Assembly: GCA_022616535.1 (NCBI GenBank)
Contig: JAKEEM010000007.1
Location: 1 to 64,000 of the forward strand
Length of the DNA stretch: 64,000 nt
DNA from: Chlorobiota bacterium
GTDB taxonomy: Bacteria; Bacteroidota; Ignavibacteria; Tepidaquicellales; OLB5
Reading direction: 5' to 3'
Below are positions 8,551-17,403 of this stretch, piece by piece; position 1 is the first letter of the stretch, and each line of letters begins with the position of its first letter. Under the pieces are notes generated by a model that was not told the DNA's origin, made no database searches, and saw nothing but the letters and a program-made list of their open reading frames with translations. Both the position numbers and the translations under genes were made by a program.

Positions 8551-9768
8551 TTACTTACTAAAGTTATACGATGCCGAAATAATTCCGAACAAGTCTTCCG
8601 AATTCTGATTGTTCGAACCTGAGATCCAATATGGTCCTTGTTTCAGCCATCTTTCACTTACAGTTGCGTCAATGCTGAATCTGCCGAAATGGAAGCCAGC
8701 ACCAAGGCTTATTGAAGAGCTGTTGAAAGCAGACAGATCGCTGTATTCCAAAGTTGTACTAGGAGCAGTGTATTCATCGGAACCCATATTAATTCCCTTT
8801 ACAAAACCAAGTCTGCCGGTAATCCAGTCTGCAATTCTGGTTTCAACTGCCATATTGAATACAGGAGCTATAAAGTCAGTAAATTTGCTTTCATAGGTAC
8901 CTGTCGTATCAGAGAAAGAGGCCTTGTATGTATTATAAAATGCCTGAACACCTCCGGCAATCTGTATATCATCAACTATAGGCCAGTTTAAACCAACACC
9001 GCCATTAATATTAAGCCAGTTGTTTTCGTTACCTTCAACTGTCGTCGAACCAACCGTTGTTTTAGGGGTATAGCTGTAAGTATAGAAACCTAAAAGAGGA
9101 ACTACAGCAACCTTGCTTCCCTTTGATGGATAAATCCATCCTCTTAATCCAACGCTTAATTCAATTCCGCCGTCATTTTCCTGTGTGGTTAATGTGCCTC
9201 CGACTGTTGTTTCATCTTTATACTTATTCATTCTGAACTTAACGTTACCTTCAATCCATCCTTTCTTAACCATGTAGATGATACCTAAGTTTGCACCAAG
9301 AGAACTTGAACTTCTGTCATATGTGTAGCTGGTGTCTCCTGTCCACTTGGCATTCCACATAGCAACATAAGGAGCCAAGCCAATTTGGAAATCTTTGCTT
9401 GCTGTATAACCAATTAAACCCATAAAAGGTACTATGGGGGCATTAACTGAATCGACAGAAAAGTTATTCCAGCCATCCTGTCTTCTGTTTACAACCATGC
9501 CAAGGTTCCATTTCTTTCCTAAAGCAAAAGTCACACCCGCATGTCCATCAAAATCGCTTGATTCACCGAATTGGTTAAGGTCTGAAAATGCATAATTCCT
9601 GTATTGAGTGTTCCAAGCCGGGTTATTCAACATATCAATGTGAGCATCCAAAATGAATGGTGAATTGCCCAAGGCTGAGTATCTACCAGTACCGCTTGGT
9701 ATTGACTGGGCGTAAACGCCGACAGCCATGACAAGCAAGAACATAACTGCTAGAAAACGTTTTAACAT
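8551..9768 (-). CDS. Predicted outer-membrane beta-barrel protein inserted in the spc operon
   Basis: I recognise a class but not a named family. The 405 residues begin with a Sec signal peptide (MLKRFLAVMFLLVMAVGVYA, cleavage probably before QSIPSG). The mature part is rich in alternating polar/aromatic strands, Gly, Asn and Tyr and ends in an aromatic-rich strand (FGIISASYNFSK), as expected of an outer-membrane barrel; the N-terminal TGRYSALGNSPFILDAHIDM resembles barrel proteins of the PorV/FadL kind seen in Bacteroidota. The gene has an unusually strong Shine-Dalgarno (AGGAGG at 9779-9784, 10 nt before ATG), a palindrome upstream and its own terminator. It separates rpmD from rplO, which are normally adjacent. 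Confidence 0.75.
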   Translation of the reverse strand: MLKRFLAVMFLLVMAVGVYAQSIPSGTGRYSALGNSPFILDAHIDMLNNPAWNTQYRNYAFSDLNQFGESSDFDGHAGVTFALGKKWNLGMVVNRRQDGWNNFSVDSVNAPIVPFMGLIGYTASKDFQIGLAPYVAMWNAKWTGDTSYTYDRSSSSLGANLGIIYMVKKGWIEGNVKFRMNKYKDETTVGGTLTTQENDGGIELSVGLRGWIYPSKGSKVAVVPLLGFYTYSYTPKTTVGSTTVEGNENNWLNINGGVGLNWPIVDDIQIAGGVQAFYNTYKASFSDTTGTYESKFTDFIAPVFNMAVETRIADWITGRLGFVKGINMGSDEYTAPSTTLEYSDLSAFNSSSISLGAGFHFGRFSIDATVSERWLKQGPYWISGSNNQNSEDLFGIISASYNFSK

Positions 9769-9833
9769 TACTTTTTTTCCTCCTATAATGTTATTAAATG
9801 TTATTTTAATTTATTCACTTAATTACTACTTTA

Positions 9834-9856
9834 ATCATGATGACGTCAGTCATGAT
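9834..9856. promoter_or_regulatory. Near-perfect palindrome upstream of the outer-membrane protein gene
   Basis: ATCATGA, then the self-complementary TGACGTCA, then G, then TCATGAT. The whole 23-bp block is an inverted repeat broken only by one extra G. It lies between the rpmD stop and the start of the outer-membrane gene. It could be an operator for a dimeric regulator or a hairpin in the transcript; no T-tract follows it, so a terminator is less likely. Confidence 0.45.
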
Positions 9857-9866
9857 ATTTCGCTTT

Positions 9867-10043
9867 TTAAGTAAAAACTTGTACTAAATGCTTTACTTTT
9901 TCAATCATACCCCTTATTTGAGGAGTATCATTGTGCTGTTTTATTTTGCCTATTCTTCCAAGTCCCAGAGCCTCTATAACAAGCTTCTGGTTTTGGGGAC
10001 GGTCAATTGTGCTTCTAATCTGCTTTACCTTAATTGTTGCCAT
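9867..10043 (-). CDS. rpmD: 50S ribosomal protein L30
   Basis: A 58-residue product read from the minus strand: it starts MATIKVKQIRSTIDRPQNQK and continues with EALGLGRIGKIKQHNDTPQI and RGMIEKVKHLVQV. The QxRSxI, LGLGRI and H/NDTPxIRGM elements identify L30. It starts 3 bp after rpsE. Unusually, the next gene on the strand is not rplO but an outer-membrane protein. Confidence 0.96.
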   Translation of the reverse strand: MATIKVKQIRSTIDRPQNQKLVIEALGLGRIGKIKQHNDTPQIRGMIEKVKHLVQVFT

Positions 10044-10046
10044 AAA

Positions 10047-10553
10047 TCAATTCAGAAATACAGTTTTCAAATCCACGCCTCTTCTTGCCGCAAGCGATTT
10101 GGCATCATTAAGATTTCTTAGGGCATTTATCGTCGCCTTAACCATATTATGCGCGTTTGATGAGCCAAGTGATTTCGTAAGAACGTCCTGAACCCCGGCA
10201 GCTTCAAGAACAGCTCTAACTCCCCCGCCTGCAATCAACCCCGTTCCGGGTGAAGCAGGCCTTAACAAAACTCTCCCGGCACCATATTTCCCTATGACTT
10301 CATGGGGAAGCGTACCTCTTCTAAGCGGGATAAACATAAGGTTTTTTCTTGCATCATCGGCTCCTTTTGCAATAGCTGAAGAAACCTCGTTTGCCTTGCC
10401 CAAACCTATGCCTACGTGACCGTTTCCGTCGCCTACCACAATTACGGAGGTGAAGCTGAACCTCCTGCCACCCTTAACAACTTTGGCAACTCTGCCAATA
10501 TAAACAAGCTTATCCTTTAATTGAAGTTCTCCAGCCTTTACTTTTTTTGCCAT
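10047..10553 (-). CDS. rpsE: 30S ribosomal protein S5
   Basis: Accuracy-related 30S protein. The 168 residues show the double-stranded-RNA-binding-like domain ([40 protein letters not shown]) and the C-terminal domain with [20 protein letters not shown] and [19 protein letters not shown]. It is preceded by a tRNA gene rather than directly by rplR. Confidence 0.97.
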   Translation of the reverse strand: MAKKVKAGELQLKDKLVYIGRVAKVVKGGRRFSFTSVIVVGDGNGHVGIGLGKANEVSSAIAKGADDARKNLMFIPLRRGTLPHEVIGKYGAGRVLLRPASPGTGLIAGGGVRAVLEAAGVQDVLTKSLGSSNAHNMVKATINALRNLNDAKSLAARRGVDLKTVFLN

Positions 10554-10642
10554 TAACCTTATTATTTCACAAAAAACTAATTACAAATATATATAAAAAA
10601 AAATTAAAAATCCAGAATTATTAATATTTTACAAATTTTCAG

Positions 10643-10713
10643 TTCTCAGGGGAGGATTCGAACCTCCACTAACGGCTCCAAAGGCCGCTGTCCTGCCATT
10701 AGACGACCCGAGA
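10643..10713 (-). tRNA. tRNA-Gln (anticodon TTG)
   Basis: A 71-nt cloverleaf on the minus strand. The acceptor stem is TCTCGGG / CCTGAGA with one G-T pair and discriminator A. The anticodon stem GCGGC / GCCGT closes the loop CTTTGGA, giving anticodon TTG (Gln). The T arm is GGAGG-TTCGAAT-CCTCC. CCA is not encoded. It lies between rplR and rpsE, inside the spc operon and in the same direction, so it probably has to be processed from the ribosomal protein mRNA or has its own promoter. Confidence 0.95.
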
Positions 10714-10767
10714 TTTACTTAAATTATTGTTTAATCGTGAATTAGGGTCGCTAAAATATGTAAAAAC

Positions 10768-11133
10768 TTAAAATTCTAACCCTGATTCACGGGCTGAATC
10801 GGCTATTGCCTTAACCCTGCCGTGACAAAGGTATCCGTTTCTGTCAAACACTACTTTTTTGATGTTGCTTTGCAAAGCCGCCTCGGCAATTTTCTTTCCG
10901 ACTAATTTGCTCTTCTCCATTTTTGCCTTTTCCTTAGATTCGGATTTAAGCTCTTTGCTGACAGACGAAACCGAGCACAAAGTCTTACCGTTAATATCAT
11001 CAATTAACTGAGCATAAATATTATTCAGGCTTCTGAAAATAACAAGTCTTGGTCTTTGGGCGGTTCCAGTTACCTTCTTCCTGATCCTGTATTTAATCTT
11101 CTGACGATGTGTTAATTTGGCTTTACTGGGCAT
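10768..11133 (-). CDS. rplR: 50S ribosomal protein L18
   Basis: 5S rRNA-binding protein of the central protuberance, 121 aa. Conserved segments are [54 protein letters not shown] and the end [10 protein letters not shown]. It follows rplF by 25 bp and is followed by the tRNA-Gln gene. Confidence 0.97.
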   Translation of the reverse strand: MPSKAKLTHRQKIKYRIRKKVTGTAQRPRLVIFRSLNNIYAQLIDDINGKTLCSVSSVSKELKSESKEKAKMEKSKLVGKKIAEAALQSNIKKVVFDRNGYLCHGRVKAIADSARESGLEF

Positions 11134-11158
11134 ATCGAATTAATAACTATTTTCTTTA

Positions 11159-11698
11159 TTATTTAGCTGCGGCTTTTCCGGCTTTGCGCCTGATATATTC
11201 ACCTTCGTATTTAATACCTTTGCCTTTGTACGGCTCGGGAAGTTTAAATGACCTGATTTTAGCGGCAACCAATCCTATAAGCTGTTTATCAATTCCGGAA
11301 ATAACAATCGTAGTATCGGTTGGCAGGTCAATCTTTATACCTTCGGGAGGGTTAAAAATTATCGGGTGAGAAAACCCCAAATTTAAAAATAATTTATTTT
11401 GCTTCATCTCTGCTCTGTATCCGATGCCGACCAGCTCAAGCTTTTTCGAAAAGCCTTCCGTTACACCGCTAATCATATTCTTTACAAGTATTGCGTATAA
11501 TCCATGCAAAGCTTTATCGCGCTTTAAATCGGAATCACGGGTAAACTCGATTTCCTCGTCTTTGATTTGGGTTTTAATAACAGGATTTAAGTATACTTCA
11601 AGAGAACCCTTGGGTCCGGTGACAAAAATATTATCCCCCTTTTTTTCTACTTTTACCCCCTTTAATATTTTAACCGGTTTCTTTCCTATTCTTGACAT
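11159..11698 (-). CDS. rplF: 50S ribosomal protein L6
   Basis: 179 residues with the two repeated L6 domains. The N-terminal MSRIGKKPVKILKGVKVEKK and the second-domain signature PEPYKGKGIKYEGEYIRRKA with the C-terminal GKAAAK are diagnostic. It lies near the factor-binding stalk base in the 50S subunit. It is 18 bp after rpsH. Confidence 0.98.
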   Translation of the reverse strand: MSRIGKKPVKILKGVKVEKKGDNIFVTGPKGSLEVYLNPVIKTQIKDEEIEFTRDSDLKRDKALHGLYAILVKNMISGVTEGFSKKLELVGIGYRAEMKQNKLFLNLGFSHPIIFNPPEGIKIDLPTDTTIVISGIDKQLIGLVAAKIRSFKLPEPYKGKGIKYEGEYIRRKAGKAAAK

Positions 11699-11716
11699 TT
11701 CTTTACTTGATTAAAG

Positions 11717-12112
11717 TTACCAAACATTACAAATTACTTCCCCGCCTACGCCGAGCTTTCTTGCTTCCTTATCGGTCATTAATCCTTTAGATGTGGAAAC
11801 GATTGCAACACCGAGTCCGTTTAAAACTTTTGGAATTTCATTATTCCGAACGTATCTCCTGATTCCCGGCCTGCTTACTCTTTCAAGCCCTAAGATTACG
11901 CCTTCGCCATCATTGTATTTGAGTTTGATAACAATATTACCCTGTTTATTTGGCGTTTCAACGACGTTAAAATCACTCACAAAGCCCTGCTTATTCAAAA
12001 TTTCGGTAATTTTCAGTTTTAATTTTGAAGCGGGTATCTCGACGGTTTTTCTCTTCGCCTTCTGTGCGTTTCTTATTCTTGTTAAATAGTCCGATATTGG
12101 GTCAGTATTCAT
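11717..12112 (-). CDS. rpsH: 30S ribosomal protein S8
   Basis: 16S rRNA central-domain binding protein, 131 aa. The N-terminus [20 protein letters not shown] and the C-terminal [20 protein letters not shown] and GGEVICNVW are characteristic; the [11 protein letters not shown] element is also conserved. S8 is the translational repressor of spc operons in E. coli; whether that holds here cannot be judged. Confidence 0.98.
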   Translation of the reverse strand: MNTDPISDYLTRIRNAQKAKRKTVEIPASKLKLKITEILNKQGFVSDFNVVETPNKQGNIVIKLKYNDGEGVILGLERVSRPGIRRYVRNNEIPKVLNGLGVAIVSTSKGLMTDKEARKLGVGGEVICNVW

Positions 12113-12133
12113 TTATTTCCTTCGCTTAATTTA

Positions 12134-12403
12134 TTACCAGCTTGCTTTTCTAACTCCGGGGATTTTTCCTTCGAGAGCCATTTTCCTGAATGTAAGTCTT
12201 GAAATTCCGAATTTTCTATAAAAACCCCTCGCTCTGCCCGTTACTGCGCACCTGTTATGAAGTCTTATCGGATTGCTGTTTCTGGGCAGCTGAGCAAGTG
12301 AATCGTAATCGCCTTTTGATTTAAGCTCTTTTCTTTTTTCAGCGTACTTATTTACAAGCCTGATTCTCTTATTCTGCCTGGCTACCTGTGATGTTTTTGC
12401 CAA
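12134..12403 (-). CDS. rpsN: 30S ribosomal protein S14 (zinc-independent form)
   Basis: 89 residues, the long C- form without a CxxC pair. It opens [20 protein letters not shown] and ends with [20 protein letters not shown] and [11 protein letters not shown]. Zinc-independent S14 contrasts with the zinc-binding L36 and S4 in the same cluster. Its upstream gap to rplE is filled by a 12-bp tandem repeat. Confidence 0.98.
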   Translation of the reverse strand: MAKTSQVARQNKRIRLVNKYAEKRKELKSKGDYDSLAQLPRNSNPIRLHNRCAVTGRARGFYRKFGISRLTFRKMALEGKIPGVRKASW

Positions 12404-12417
12404 AAAATTCTCCCGTT

Positions 12418-12489
12418 ATTATTTTAATAATTATTTTAATAATTATTTTAATAATTAGTTTAATAATTAGTTTAATAATTAGTTTAATA
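12418..12489. repeat. 12-bp tandem repeat, six copies, pure A/T with one G variant
   Basis: Six head-to-tail 12-bp units fill the rplE-rpsN intergenic space: three copies of ATTATTTTAATA (12418-12453) then three of ATTAGTTTAATA (12454-12489). The last unit ends one base before the rplE stop codon. The block structure (3 + 3 of two variants) suggests stepwise expansion by slippage. Confidence 0.95.
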
Positions 12490-12490
12490 T

Positions 12491-13165
12491 TTAATTTAAT
12501 GAAACTTCTTTTTTAACAAACGGCATTCCAAACGCCCTCAACAGCTCTTTTGCTTCATCATCGGTTTTTGCAGTCGTTACAAAGGTAATATCCATTCCGA
12601 AAATTTTAGATACGTTATCAATGTTTATTTCCGGAAATATTATGTGCTCCTTTATACCCATTGTATAGTTGCCGTTGCCGTCGAAGGACTTATCCGAAAC
12701 TCCCCTGAAGTCTCTTATTCTCGGAATCGAAACATTAATCAGCCTGTCCAAAAACTCATACATTCTTGCCTTTCGCAGCGTAACCTTGCATCCGATTTTC
12801 ATTCCTTCTCTGAGCTTGAAATTAGAAACTGATTTTTTTGCCTTTGTAACAACAGCTTTTTGACCTACAATGTTTTCAACATCCTTGACAACAGTTTCTA
12901 TGATTTTAGAGTCCTGAGTTGCTGCACCAACACCCACGTTAACAGAAATCTTTTTCAATTTCGGTACCTGCAAAGCATTTTTGTATCCGAACCTTTTTGA
13001 AAGCTCGGGTATAACCTTGGTTCTGTAAAACTCATACAGTCTTACCGGGACTTTTTCTTCTTTGAACTCTTCGGCGCCTTCCTTCTTTTTGGAAGGTTTT
13101 TTGCCTTTTGTGTCTTCAGTTTTTTCCTGTTTTTTGGGTTTCTTTTCTTTCTTCTCTTCTGCCAT
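12491..13165 (-). CDS. rplE: 50S ribosomal protein L5 with charged N-terminal extension
   Basis: 5S rRNA-binding protein. The core begins at about residue 43 ([20 protein letters not shown]) and includes [37 protein letters not shown] and [16 protein letters not shown]. At 224 aa it is about 45 residues longer than E. coli L5 because of an N-terminal tail made almost only of Lys and Glu ([20 protein letters not shown] and following). No internal ATG sits at the core start, so the tail appears to be real. Confidence 0.96.
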   Translation of the reverse strand: MAEEKKEKKPKKQEKTEDTKGKKPSKKKEGAEEFKEEKVPVRLYEFYRTKVIPELSKRFGYKNALQVPKLKKISVNVGVGAATQDSKIIETVVKDVENIVGQKAVVTKAKKSVSNFKLREGMKIGCKVTLRKARMYEFLDRLINVSIPRIRDFRGVSDKSFDGNGNYTMGIKEHIIFPEINIDNVSKIFGMDITFVTTAKTDDEAKELLRAFGMPFVKKEVSLN

Positions 13166-13189
13166 AGTTAATGCACTTTTAGCTTACGA

Positions 13190-13519
13190 TTAACTTACTA
13201 TAATTTCTCCGCTTTTTTTGCCGTATCTCATTCTTTTTTTCTTGCCATTTTCATCTTCAATTATTTGCATACCAATCCTCGATGGCTCATTTGCCTTTGG
13301 GTCAATTAACATAACGTTAGAAATGTTAATAGGCGCTTCTTTCTGCGTTATACCGCCCTGTGGATTTTTCTGGTTCGGACGGGTATGGCGCTTTATAATA
13401 TTTACACCCTCGATTATAACCCTGTTTTTCTCCCGGAAAATTTTAAGGATTTTCCCTTCCTTACCCTTATGGTTTCCGGATATAACTTTCACTCTGTCGT
13501 TTTTCTTTAATCTTAACAT
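13190..13519 (-). CDS. rplX: 50S ribosomal protein L24
   Basis: KOW-domain assembly-initiator protein, 109 aa. The N-terminal [20 protein letters not shown] is the KOW motif, followed by [40 protein letters not shown] and a C-terminal part [18 protein letters not shown]. It starts 1 bp after rplN. Confidence 0.98.
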   Translation of the reverse strand: MLRLKKNDRVKVISGNHKGKEGKILKIFREKNRVIIEGVNIIKRHTRPNQKNPQGGITQKEAPINISNVMLIDPKANEPSRIGMQIIEDENGKKKRMRYGKKSGEIIVS

Positions 13520-13520
13520 T

Positions 13521-13889
13521 CTATAATACCTCCGGAGCCAATGAAATAATTTTCATAAACTGTTTTTCCCTGAGCTCTCTTGCGACGGGTCCGAAAATTC
13601 TCGTCCCTCTCGGTTCGTTTTCAGCGTTAACAAGAACTGCTGCATTTTCGTCAAACCTTATGTATGTTCCGTCTTTTCTCCGCGTTTCTTTTTTTGTTCT
13701 TACTATAACCGCTTTAGAAACATCGCCTTTTTTAACGTTTCCGCCCGGAATTGCCGACTTAACTGAGACAACAATTAGGTCCCCGACTCCTGCATATCTT
13801 CTGTCAGAACCTCCCAAAACCCTGATACACCTGATTTTTTTGGCTCCTGAATTATCCGCTACGACTAAATTTGTTTCTTCCTGAATCAT
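13521..13889 (-). CDS. rplN: 50S ribosomal protein L14
   Basis: 122 residues, the invariant family length. It reads [20 protein letters not shown], with [40 protein letters not shown] and the end [20 protein letters not shown]. It forms an inter-subunit bridge in the ribosome. It lies 21 bp after rpsQ. Confidence 0.99.
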   Translation of the reverse strand: MIQEETNLVVADNSGAKKIRCIRVLGGSDRRYAGVGDLIVVSVKSAIPGGNVKKGDVSKAVIVRTKKETRRKDGTYIRFDENAAVLVNAENEPRGTRIFGPVARELREKQFMKIISLAPEVL

Positions 13890-13910
13890 TTTATAATCCC
13901 AAAATAGAAA

Positions 13911-14225
13911 TTACTTTACTTTTTCAATTACTTCAACAAGTCTCCACCGTTTCCTTGCACTCAGGGGCCTGGTTTCCATTATCTTTACCGTATCACCAAT
14001 GTTTGCAACATTATTCTGGTCATGAGCCATAAATTTTGTGGTCTTCTTGAAGTATTTTTTATAAATCGGATGCATCATCTTTCTTTCGATGGCAACAATA
14101 ATGCTTTTATCCATTTTATTGCTTACCACCAAACCAACACGGGTTTTCCGCCTGTGTCTTCTTATAACCGGATTCTCCGAAGCGGTTTGGGGGTGGGCTA
14201 CTTTTTCTAAATTCTCGTTCATCAA
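13911..14225 (-). CDS. rpsQ: 30S ribosomal protein S17 with N-terminal extension
   Basis: OB-fold 16S rRNA-binding protein. The core starts near residue 27 ([20 protein letters not shown]), continues with [18 protein letters not shown] and ends with [19 protein letters not shown]. At 104 aa it has about 20 extra N-terminal residues ([19 protein letters not shown]). It overlaps rpmC by 4 bp (ATGA), so the two are probably translationally coupled. Confidence 0.97.
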   Translation of the reverse strand: MMNENLEKVAHPQTASENPVIRRHRRKTRVGLVVSNKMDKSIIVAIERKMMHPIYKKYFKKTTKFMAHDQNNVANIGDTVKIMETRPLSARKRWRLVEVIEKVK

Positions 14226-14464
14226 ATTTGTTTACCTACTTTTTCTGATACCTCTTTTTCAGATGTTTCTTTTTCTGATGCTTCTCTTTCCTTAAGCACG
14301 GTGTGAATTCTTGCAATTAGCTTTTTTGTATTTTTTATGCTTTTAAAGTTTTCAAGCTGTCCCATAGATTTCTGAAAACGGAGATTTTCAAGCCCCTCGT
14401 TTTCTTCCCTAAGCCTGTTCTTCAGCTCTTCTGATGAAAGTGATTTTATTTCGTATATCTTCAT
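14222..14464 (-). CDS. rpmC: 50S ribosomal protein L29
   Basis: Small helical-hairpin protein at the tunnel exit. Residues 1-62 carry the family features ([52 protein letters not shown]). A tail of repeated Ser-Glu-Lys words ([18 protein letters not shown]) makes it 80 aa, a little longer than usual. Confidence 0.96.
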   Translation of the reverse strand: MKIYEIKSLSSEELKNRLREENEGLENLRFQKSMGQLENFKSIKNTKKLIARIHTVLKEREASEKETSEKEVSEKVGKQI

Positions 14465-14488
14465 TTTCTAAAAATTTAAAAAAAATTA

Positions 14489-14911
14489 TTATTCGTGGTA
14501 ATCGTGTCTTACAACGAATTTGGTTTTAATAGGCAGCTTATGAGAAGCAAGCCTGATTGCTTCTTCTGCAATGGCTTTTGTTACGCCGCCGACTTCAAAC
14601 ATAATTGTTCCCGGTTTAACGACTGCAACCCAATATTCCGGAGCGCCCTTTCCTTTCCCCATTCGTGTTTCAAGGGGCTTTTTGGTAAACGGCTTATCGG
14701 GAAATATTCTAATCCACACTCTCCCGTCTCTTTTCATCTGTCTTGTTATGGCAATTCTGGCGGCTTCAATCTGCCTCTGGGTAATCCACGCCGGCTCCAT
14801 AGCTTTCAATCCGAAATTTCCGAAAGAAATTGTGTGTCCGCGCGTTGCCTTGCCGGTTCTTCTTCCCCTGTGCGCTTTTCTGTATTTTACTCTTTTTGGT
14901 ATTAGTGCCAT
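14489..14911 (-). CDS. rplP: 50S ribosomal protein L16
   Basis: 140-residue protein next to the peptidyl-transferase centre and the A-site tRNA elbow. Characteristic segments are [78 protein letters not shown] and the C-terminal [11 protein letters not shown]. It is 24 bp upstream of rpmC on the coding strand. Confidence 0.98.
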   Translation of the reverse strand: MALIPKRVKYRKAHRGRRTGKATRGHTISFGNFGLKAMEPAWITQRQIEAARIAITRQMKRDGRVWIRIFPDKPFTKKPLETRMGKGKGAPEYWVAVVKPGTIMFEVGGVTKAIAEEAIRLASHKLPIKTKFVVRHDYHE

Positions 14912-14952
14912 TTAAAAACTCTCTTCGGTTAAAAATCTCCTTTTCAAAAAAA

Positions 14953-15585
14953 TTATTTTCTGATTAGCTTATCGCCGATACATATCCAAACCTTTACACC
15001 GATTTTGCCTGCCGTTGTTCTTGCAGCCACGCTCGCATAATCTATATTGGTTCTTAATGTCTGTAGCGGAATTCTTCCTTCTTTAAACTGTTCGCTTCTT
15101 GCAATTTCGGCGCCGTTTAACCTGCCGCCGACATATATTTTTATGCCTTCTGCTCCCATTCTCATAGACGATGCCATTGCAGTCTTAATCGCTCTCCTGT
15201 ATGAAACTCTGTTTGATATTTGATTTGCAATAGTTTCAGCGACAAGATAAGCATCCAGCTCTGGTTTTTTGATTTCGGTTACAAGCACTTTAATATCCTT
15301 GCTTGTGATTTTTTTCAGCTCACCCTCAAGGTGGGTAATTTCCTTTCCGCTTTTTCCTATAACATAGCCGGGTCGCGATGTATGTATGGTTAAAGTAATT
15401 TTCTTTGGCGTCCGCTCAATCTCGATTTTTGAAATTCCCGCATTATCAAACCTTTTGCTTATGTATCCGCGTATCATGTTATCTTCCATAAGCTTTGCAG
15501 AAAAGCTTTTATCGTCATACCAGTTGGAATCCCAGCTGTTTATAAAGCCCAGTCTAAAGCCAATCGGATGTGTTTTTTGTCCCAA
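14953..15585 (-). CDS. rpsC: 30S ribosomal protein S3
   Basis: mRNA-entry-channel protein, 210 aa. It starts [20 protein letters not shown], has the KH domain with [12 protein letters not shown], and the C-terminal domain with [40 protein letters not shown] and [20 protein letters not shown]. It stops soon after the second domain and lacks the longer tail of E. coli S3. Confidence 0.98.
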   Translation of the reverse strand: MGQKTHPIGFRLGFINSWDSNWYDDKSFSAKLMEDNMIRGYISKRFDNAGISKIEIERTPKKITLTIHTSRPGYVIGKSGKEITHLEGELKKITSKDIKVLVTEIKKPELDAYLVAETIANQISNRVSYRRAIKTAMASSMRMGAEGIKIYVGGRLNGAEIARSEQFKEGRIPLQTLRTNIDYASVAARTTAGKIGVKVWICIGDKLIRK

Positions 15586-15620
15586 ATATTTCTTTCTATA
15601 ATAGTTTTAAGATAATATTT

Positions 15621-15971
15621 TTAAGATTGCTCTTTTTCAGCTACGACAATTGTTAAGTGGTTCGAGCGTTTTCTTATTCTGTAAGCCCTGCCCTGAGGCG
15701 CGGGAAGCATACGCTTTAAAACCGGACCGCCGTCAACAAAGGCAGTTTTCACAAATAAATCCTTTTCATCAACCCTGCCTGACTCAAGCTTATTCGAAAG
15801 ATTCGAAACCGCAGACCTTAGAGTCATTTCAATCACTTTGGAAGAGTGCTTCGGGGAAAAATGTAGAATGTTCAGTGCTTCATTTACTGATTTTCCTCTT
15901 ATGAGGTCAACAACCAGGCGCATTTTCATTGGCGAGCTCTGTATGTACCTTTTGATTGCTTTTGCTTCCAT
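15621..15971 (-). CDS. rplV: 50S ribosomal protein L22
   Basis: 116-residue protein whose hairpin loop lines the peptide-exit tunnel. It begins MEAKAIKRYIQSSPMKMRLV and VDLIRGKSVNEALNIL, and the loop/C-terminus reads DGGPVLKRMLPAPQGRAYRI then RKRSNHLTIVV, as in the family. It starts 3 bp after rpsS. Confidence 0.98.
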   Translation of the reverse strand: MEAKAIKRYIQSSPMKMRLVVDLIRGKSVNEALNILHFSPKHSSKVIEMTLRSAVSNLSNKLESGRVDEKDLFVKTAFVDGGPVLKRMLPAPQGRAYRIRKRSNHLTIVVAEKEQS

Positions 15972-15974
15972 AAA

Positions 15975-16268
15975 TTATTTTGCTGCCTCCGGCGCTTTTT
16001 CTTCCTTCCTGTGCCCTGAATGAGCGCGGAATATTCTGGTCTGAGCAAACTCACCAAGCTTGTGCCCAACCATATTTTCAGTTATAAAAACAGGAACAAA
16101 CTTGTTTCCGTTATGAACTGCAAACGTGTGACCGACAAAATCGGGTGTTATTGTGCTTGACCTTGACCACGTTTTTAAAACTTTCTTCTGGTTTGAATTA
16201 TTCAGCTCCTCAACTTTTTTTAAAAGCTTAGGGTCAACAAACGGTCCTTTTTTCAGCGAACGAGGCAT
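15975..16268 (-). CDS. rpsS: 30S ribosomal protein S19
   Basis: 97-residue head protein. It begins [20 protein letters not shown] and contains [40 protein letters not shown] and [14 protein letters not shown], as expected. The gap to rplB upstream is 120 bp instead of the usual few bases and contains a repeat hairpin. Confidence 0.98.
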   Translation of the reverse strand: MPRSLKKGPFVDPKLLKKVEELNNSNQKKVLKTWSRSSTITPDFVGHTFAVHNGNKFVPVFITENMVGHKLGEFAQTRIFRAHSGHRKEEKAPEAAK

Positions 16269-16340
16269 TTATTATTTTCTATTTAAAATGAGAATTTGTT
16301 TTTATTTTTGAAGTAGAATTAATTATAATATTATTAATGA

Positions 16341-16384
16341 GACCCTTCCTGCCTGCTGCAGGCAGGCGCATCGCTCAGGGTGAC
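16341..16384. repeat. REP-like nested palindrome between rplB and rpsS (copy 1 of 3)
   Basis: Outer arms GACCCT and AGGGT(GAC) enclose the palindrome CCTGCCTGCTGCAGGCAGG and, on the minus strand, the word CTGAGCGATGCG. The same design occurs at 38257-38298 and 38905-38944. It would fold as a long hairpin in the rplB-rpsS transcript. Confidence 0.8.
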
Positions 16385-16388
16385 TTCG

Positions 16389-17213
16389 TTACTTTCTTCT
16401 TTTAACTATTAATTTATTAGATAGATTCTTTTTCTTTCTTGTCTTGTATCCTTTGGTAGGCAAGCCCCAGGGACTGACAGGATGACCGCCGCCGGAGGTT
16501 TTTCCTTCGCCGCCGCCCATCGGGTGGTCAACGGGGTTCATTGCAACTCCCCTGACTTTAGGCCTTCTTCCGAGCCATCTTGAGCGTCCCGCCTTACCAA
16601 GACTCAGGTTCTCATGCTCAAGATTGCTTACAACTCCGATAGTTGCTCTGCAGGAATTTAAAACCATCCGCACTTCGCCTGAGGGAAGTTTAATCTGAGT
16701 ATACTTTTCATCTTTTGCCACTATTATACATGAGCTCCCTGCGCTTCGAGCAAGCTGTCCTCCCTTGCCTGGTTTCAATTCAACATTGTGAACAAATGTG
16801 CCGAGCGGAATATTTGCAAGCGGCAGTGTATTTCCAACCTGAATATCAGCGACTTCGCCTGAGGTAATAGAGCTTCCGACTTTTAAATTGTCTGGTGCAA
16901 TAATATAGGTTAATTCTCCGTCAGGGTACTTAATCAGCGCGATTCTTGCCGAACGGTTTGGGTCATACTCAATTGCTTCAACTTTGCCTTCAACGCCGGA
17001 TTTCTGTCTTTTAAAATCGATGATTCTGTACATCCGTTTATGCCCGCCGCCCCTGCGTCTGGAAGTAATTCTTCCTAAATTATTTCTGCCGCCTGATTTC
17101 TTTAACGGCTTTAATAATGACTTTTCGGGCGTAGTTTTAGTAATATCCTCGAATGAAGAAATTGTATAAAATCTCGTTCCCGGTGTTACTGGCTTTAACT
17201 TTTTTATGGGCAT
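16389..17213 (-). CDS. rplB: 50S ribosomal protein L2
   Basis: Peptidyl-transferase-centre protein, 274 aa. Typical blocks are [40 protein letters not shown], the central [15 protein letters not shown]-like region and the C-terminal [20 protein letters not shown] with [19 protein letters not shown]; the catalytic-centre-proximal His lies in [10 protein letters not shown]. It has its own near-consensus promoter because its normal upstream partner rplW lies 17.7 kb away. Confidence 0.98.
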   Translation of the reverse strand: MPIKKLKPVTPGTRFYTISSFEDITKTTPEKSLLKPLKKSGGRNNLGRITSRRRGGGHKRMYRIIDFKRQKSGVEGKVEAIEYDPNRSARIALIKYPDGELTYIIAPDNLKVGSSITSGEVADIQVGNTLPLANIPLGTFVHNVELKPGKGGQLARSAGSSCIIVAKDEKYTQIKLPSGEVRMVLNSCRATIGVVSNLEHENLSLGKAGRSRWLGRRPKVRGVAMNPVDHPMGGGEGKTSGGGHPVSPWGLPTKGYKTRKKKNLSNKLIVKRRK

Positions 17214-17297
17214 TGCAATAAAATTCCGCTAAGACTCAAGTGTCTATTAAAATTTAAAAAATAAACAAAAAACGCTTAAATTTTTTGGTACAGAATA

Positions 17298-17328
17298 CAA
17301 ATATAGCTGTTTTCGAGATTAATGTCAA
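17298..17328 (-). promoter_or_regulatory. Near-consensus promoter for rplB and the downstream ribosomal genes
   Basis: On the minus strand TTGACA (17323-17328) is followed after exactly 17 bp by TATATTTG (17298-17305), which satisfies both a sigma70 -10 (TATATT) and the Bacteroidota TAnnTTTG box. It lies about 85 bp upstream of the rplB start. Confidence 0.8.
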
Positions 17329-17403
17329 CGCAGGGAATTACGGCAAACCCCCAAGTTATTTACTTTTATTTTAAGAAAGTTAGGCGAAATAAACAAAATA
17401 AAA

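Noticed and set aside
9841-9848. TGACGTCA as a CRE-type site
   Set aside because: That factor family is eukaryotic; I keep the element only as a generic palindromic operator candidate.
14495-14905. 136-codon plus frame spanning rplP
   Set aside because: Exact antisense shadow of L16, which is unmistakable on the minus strand.
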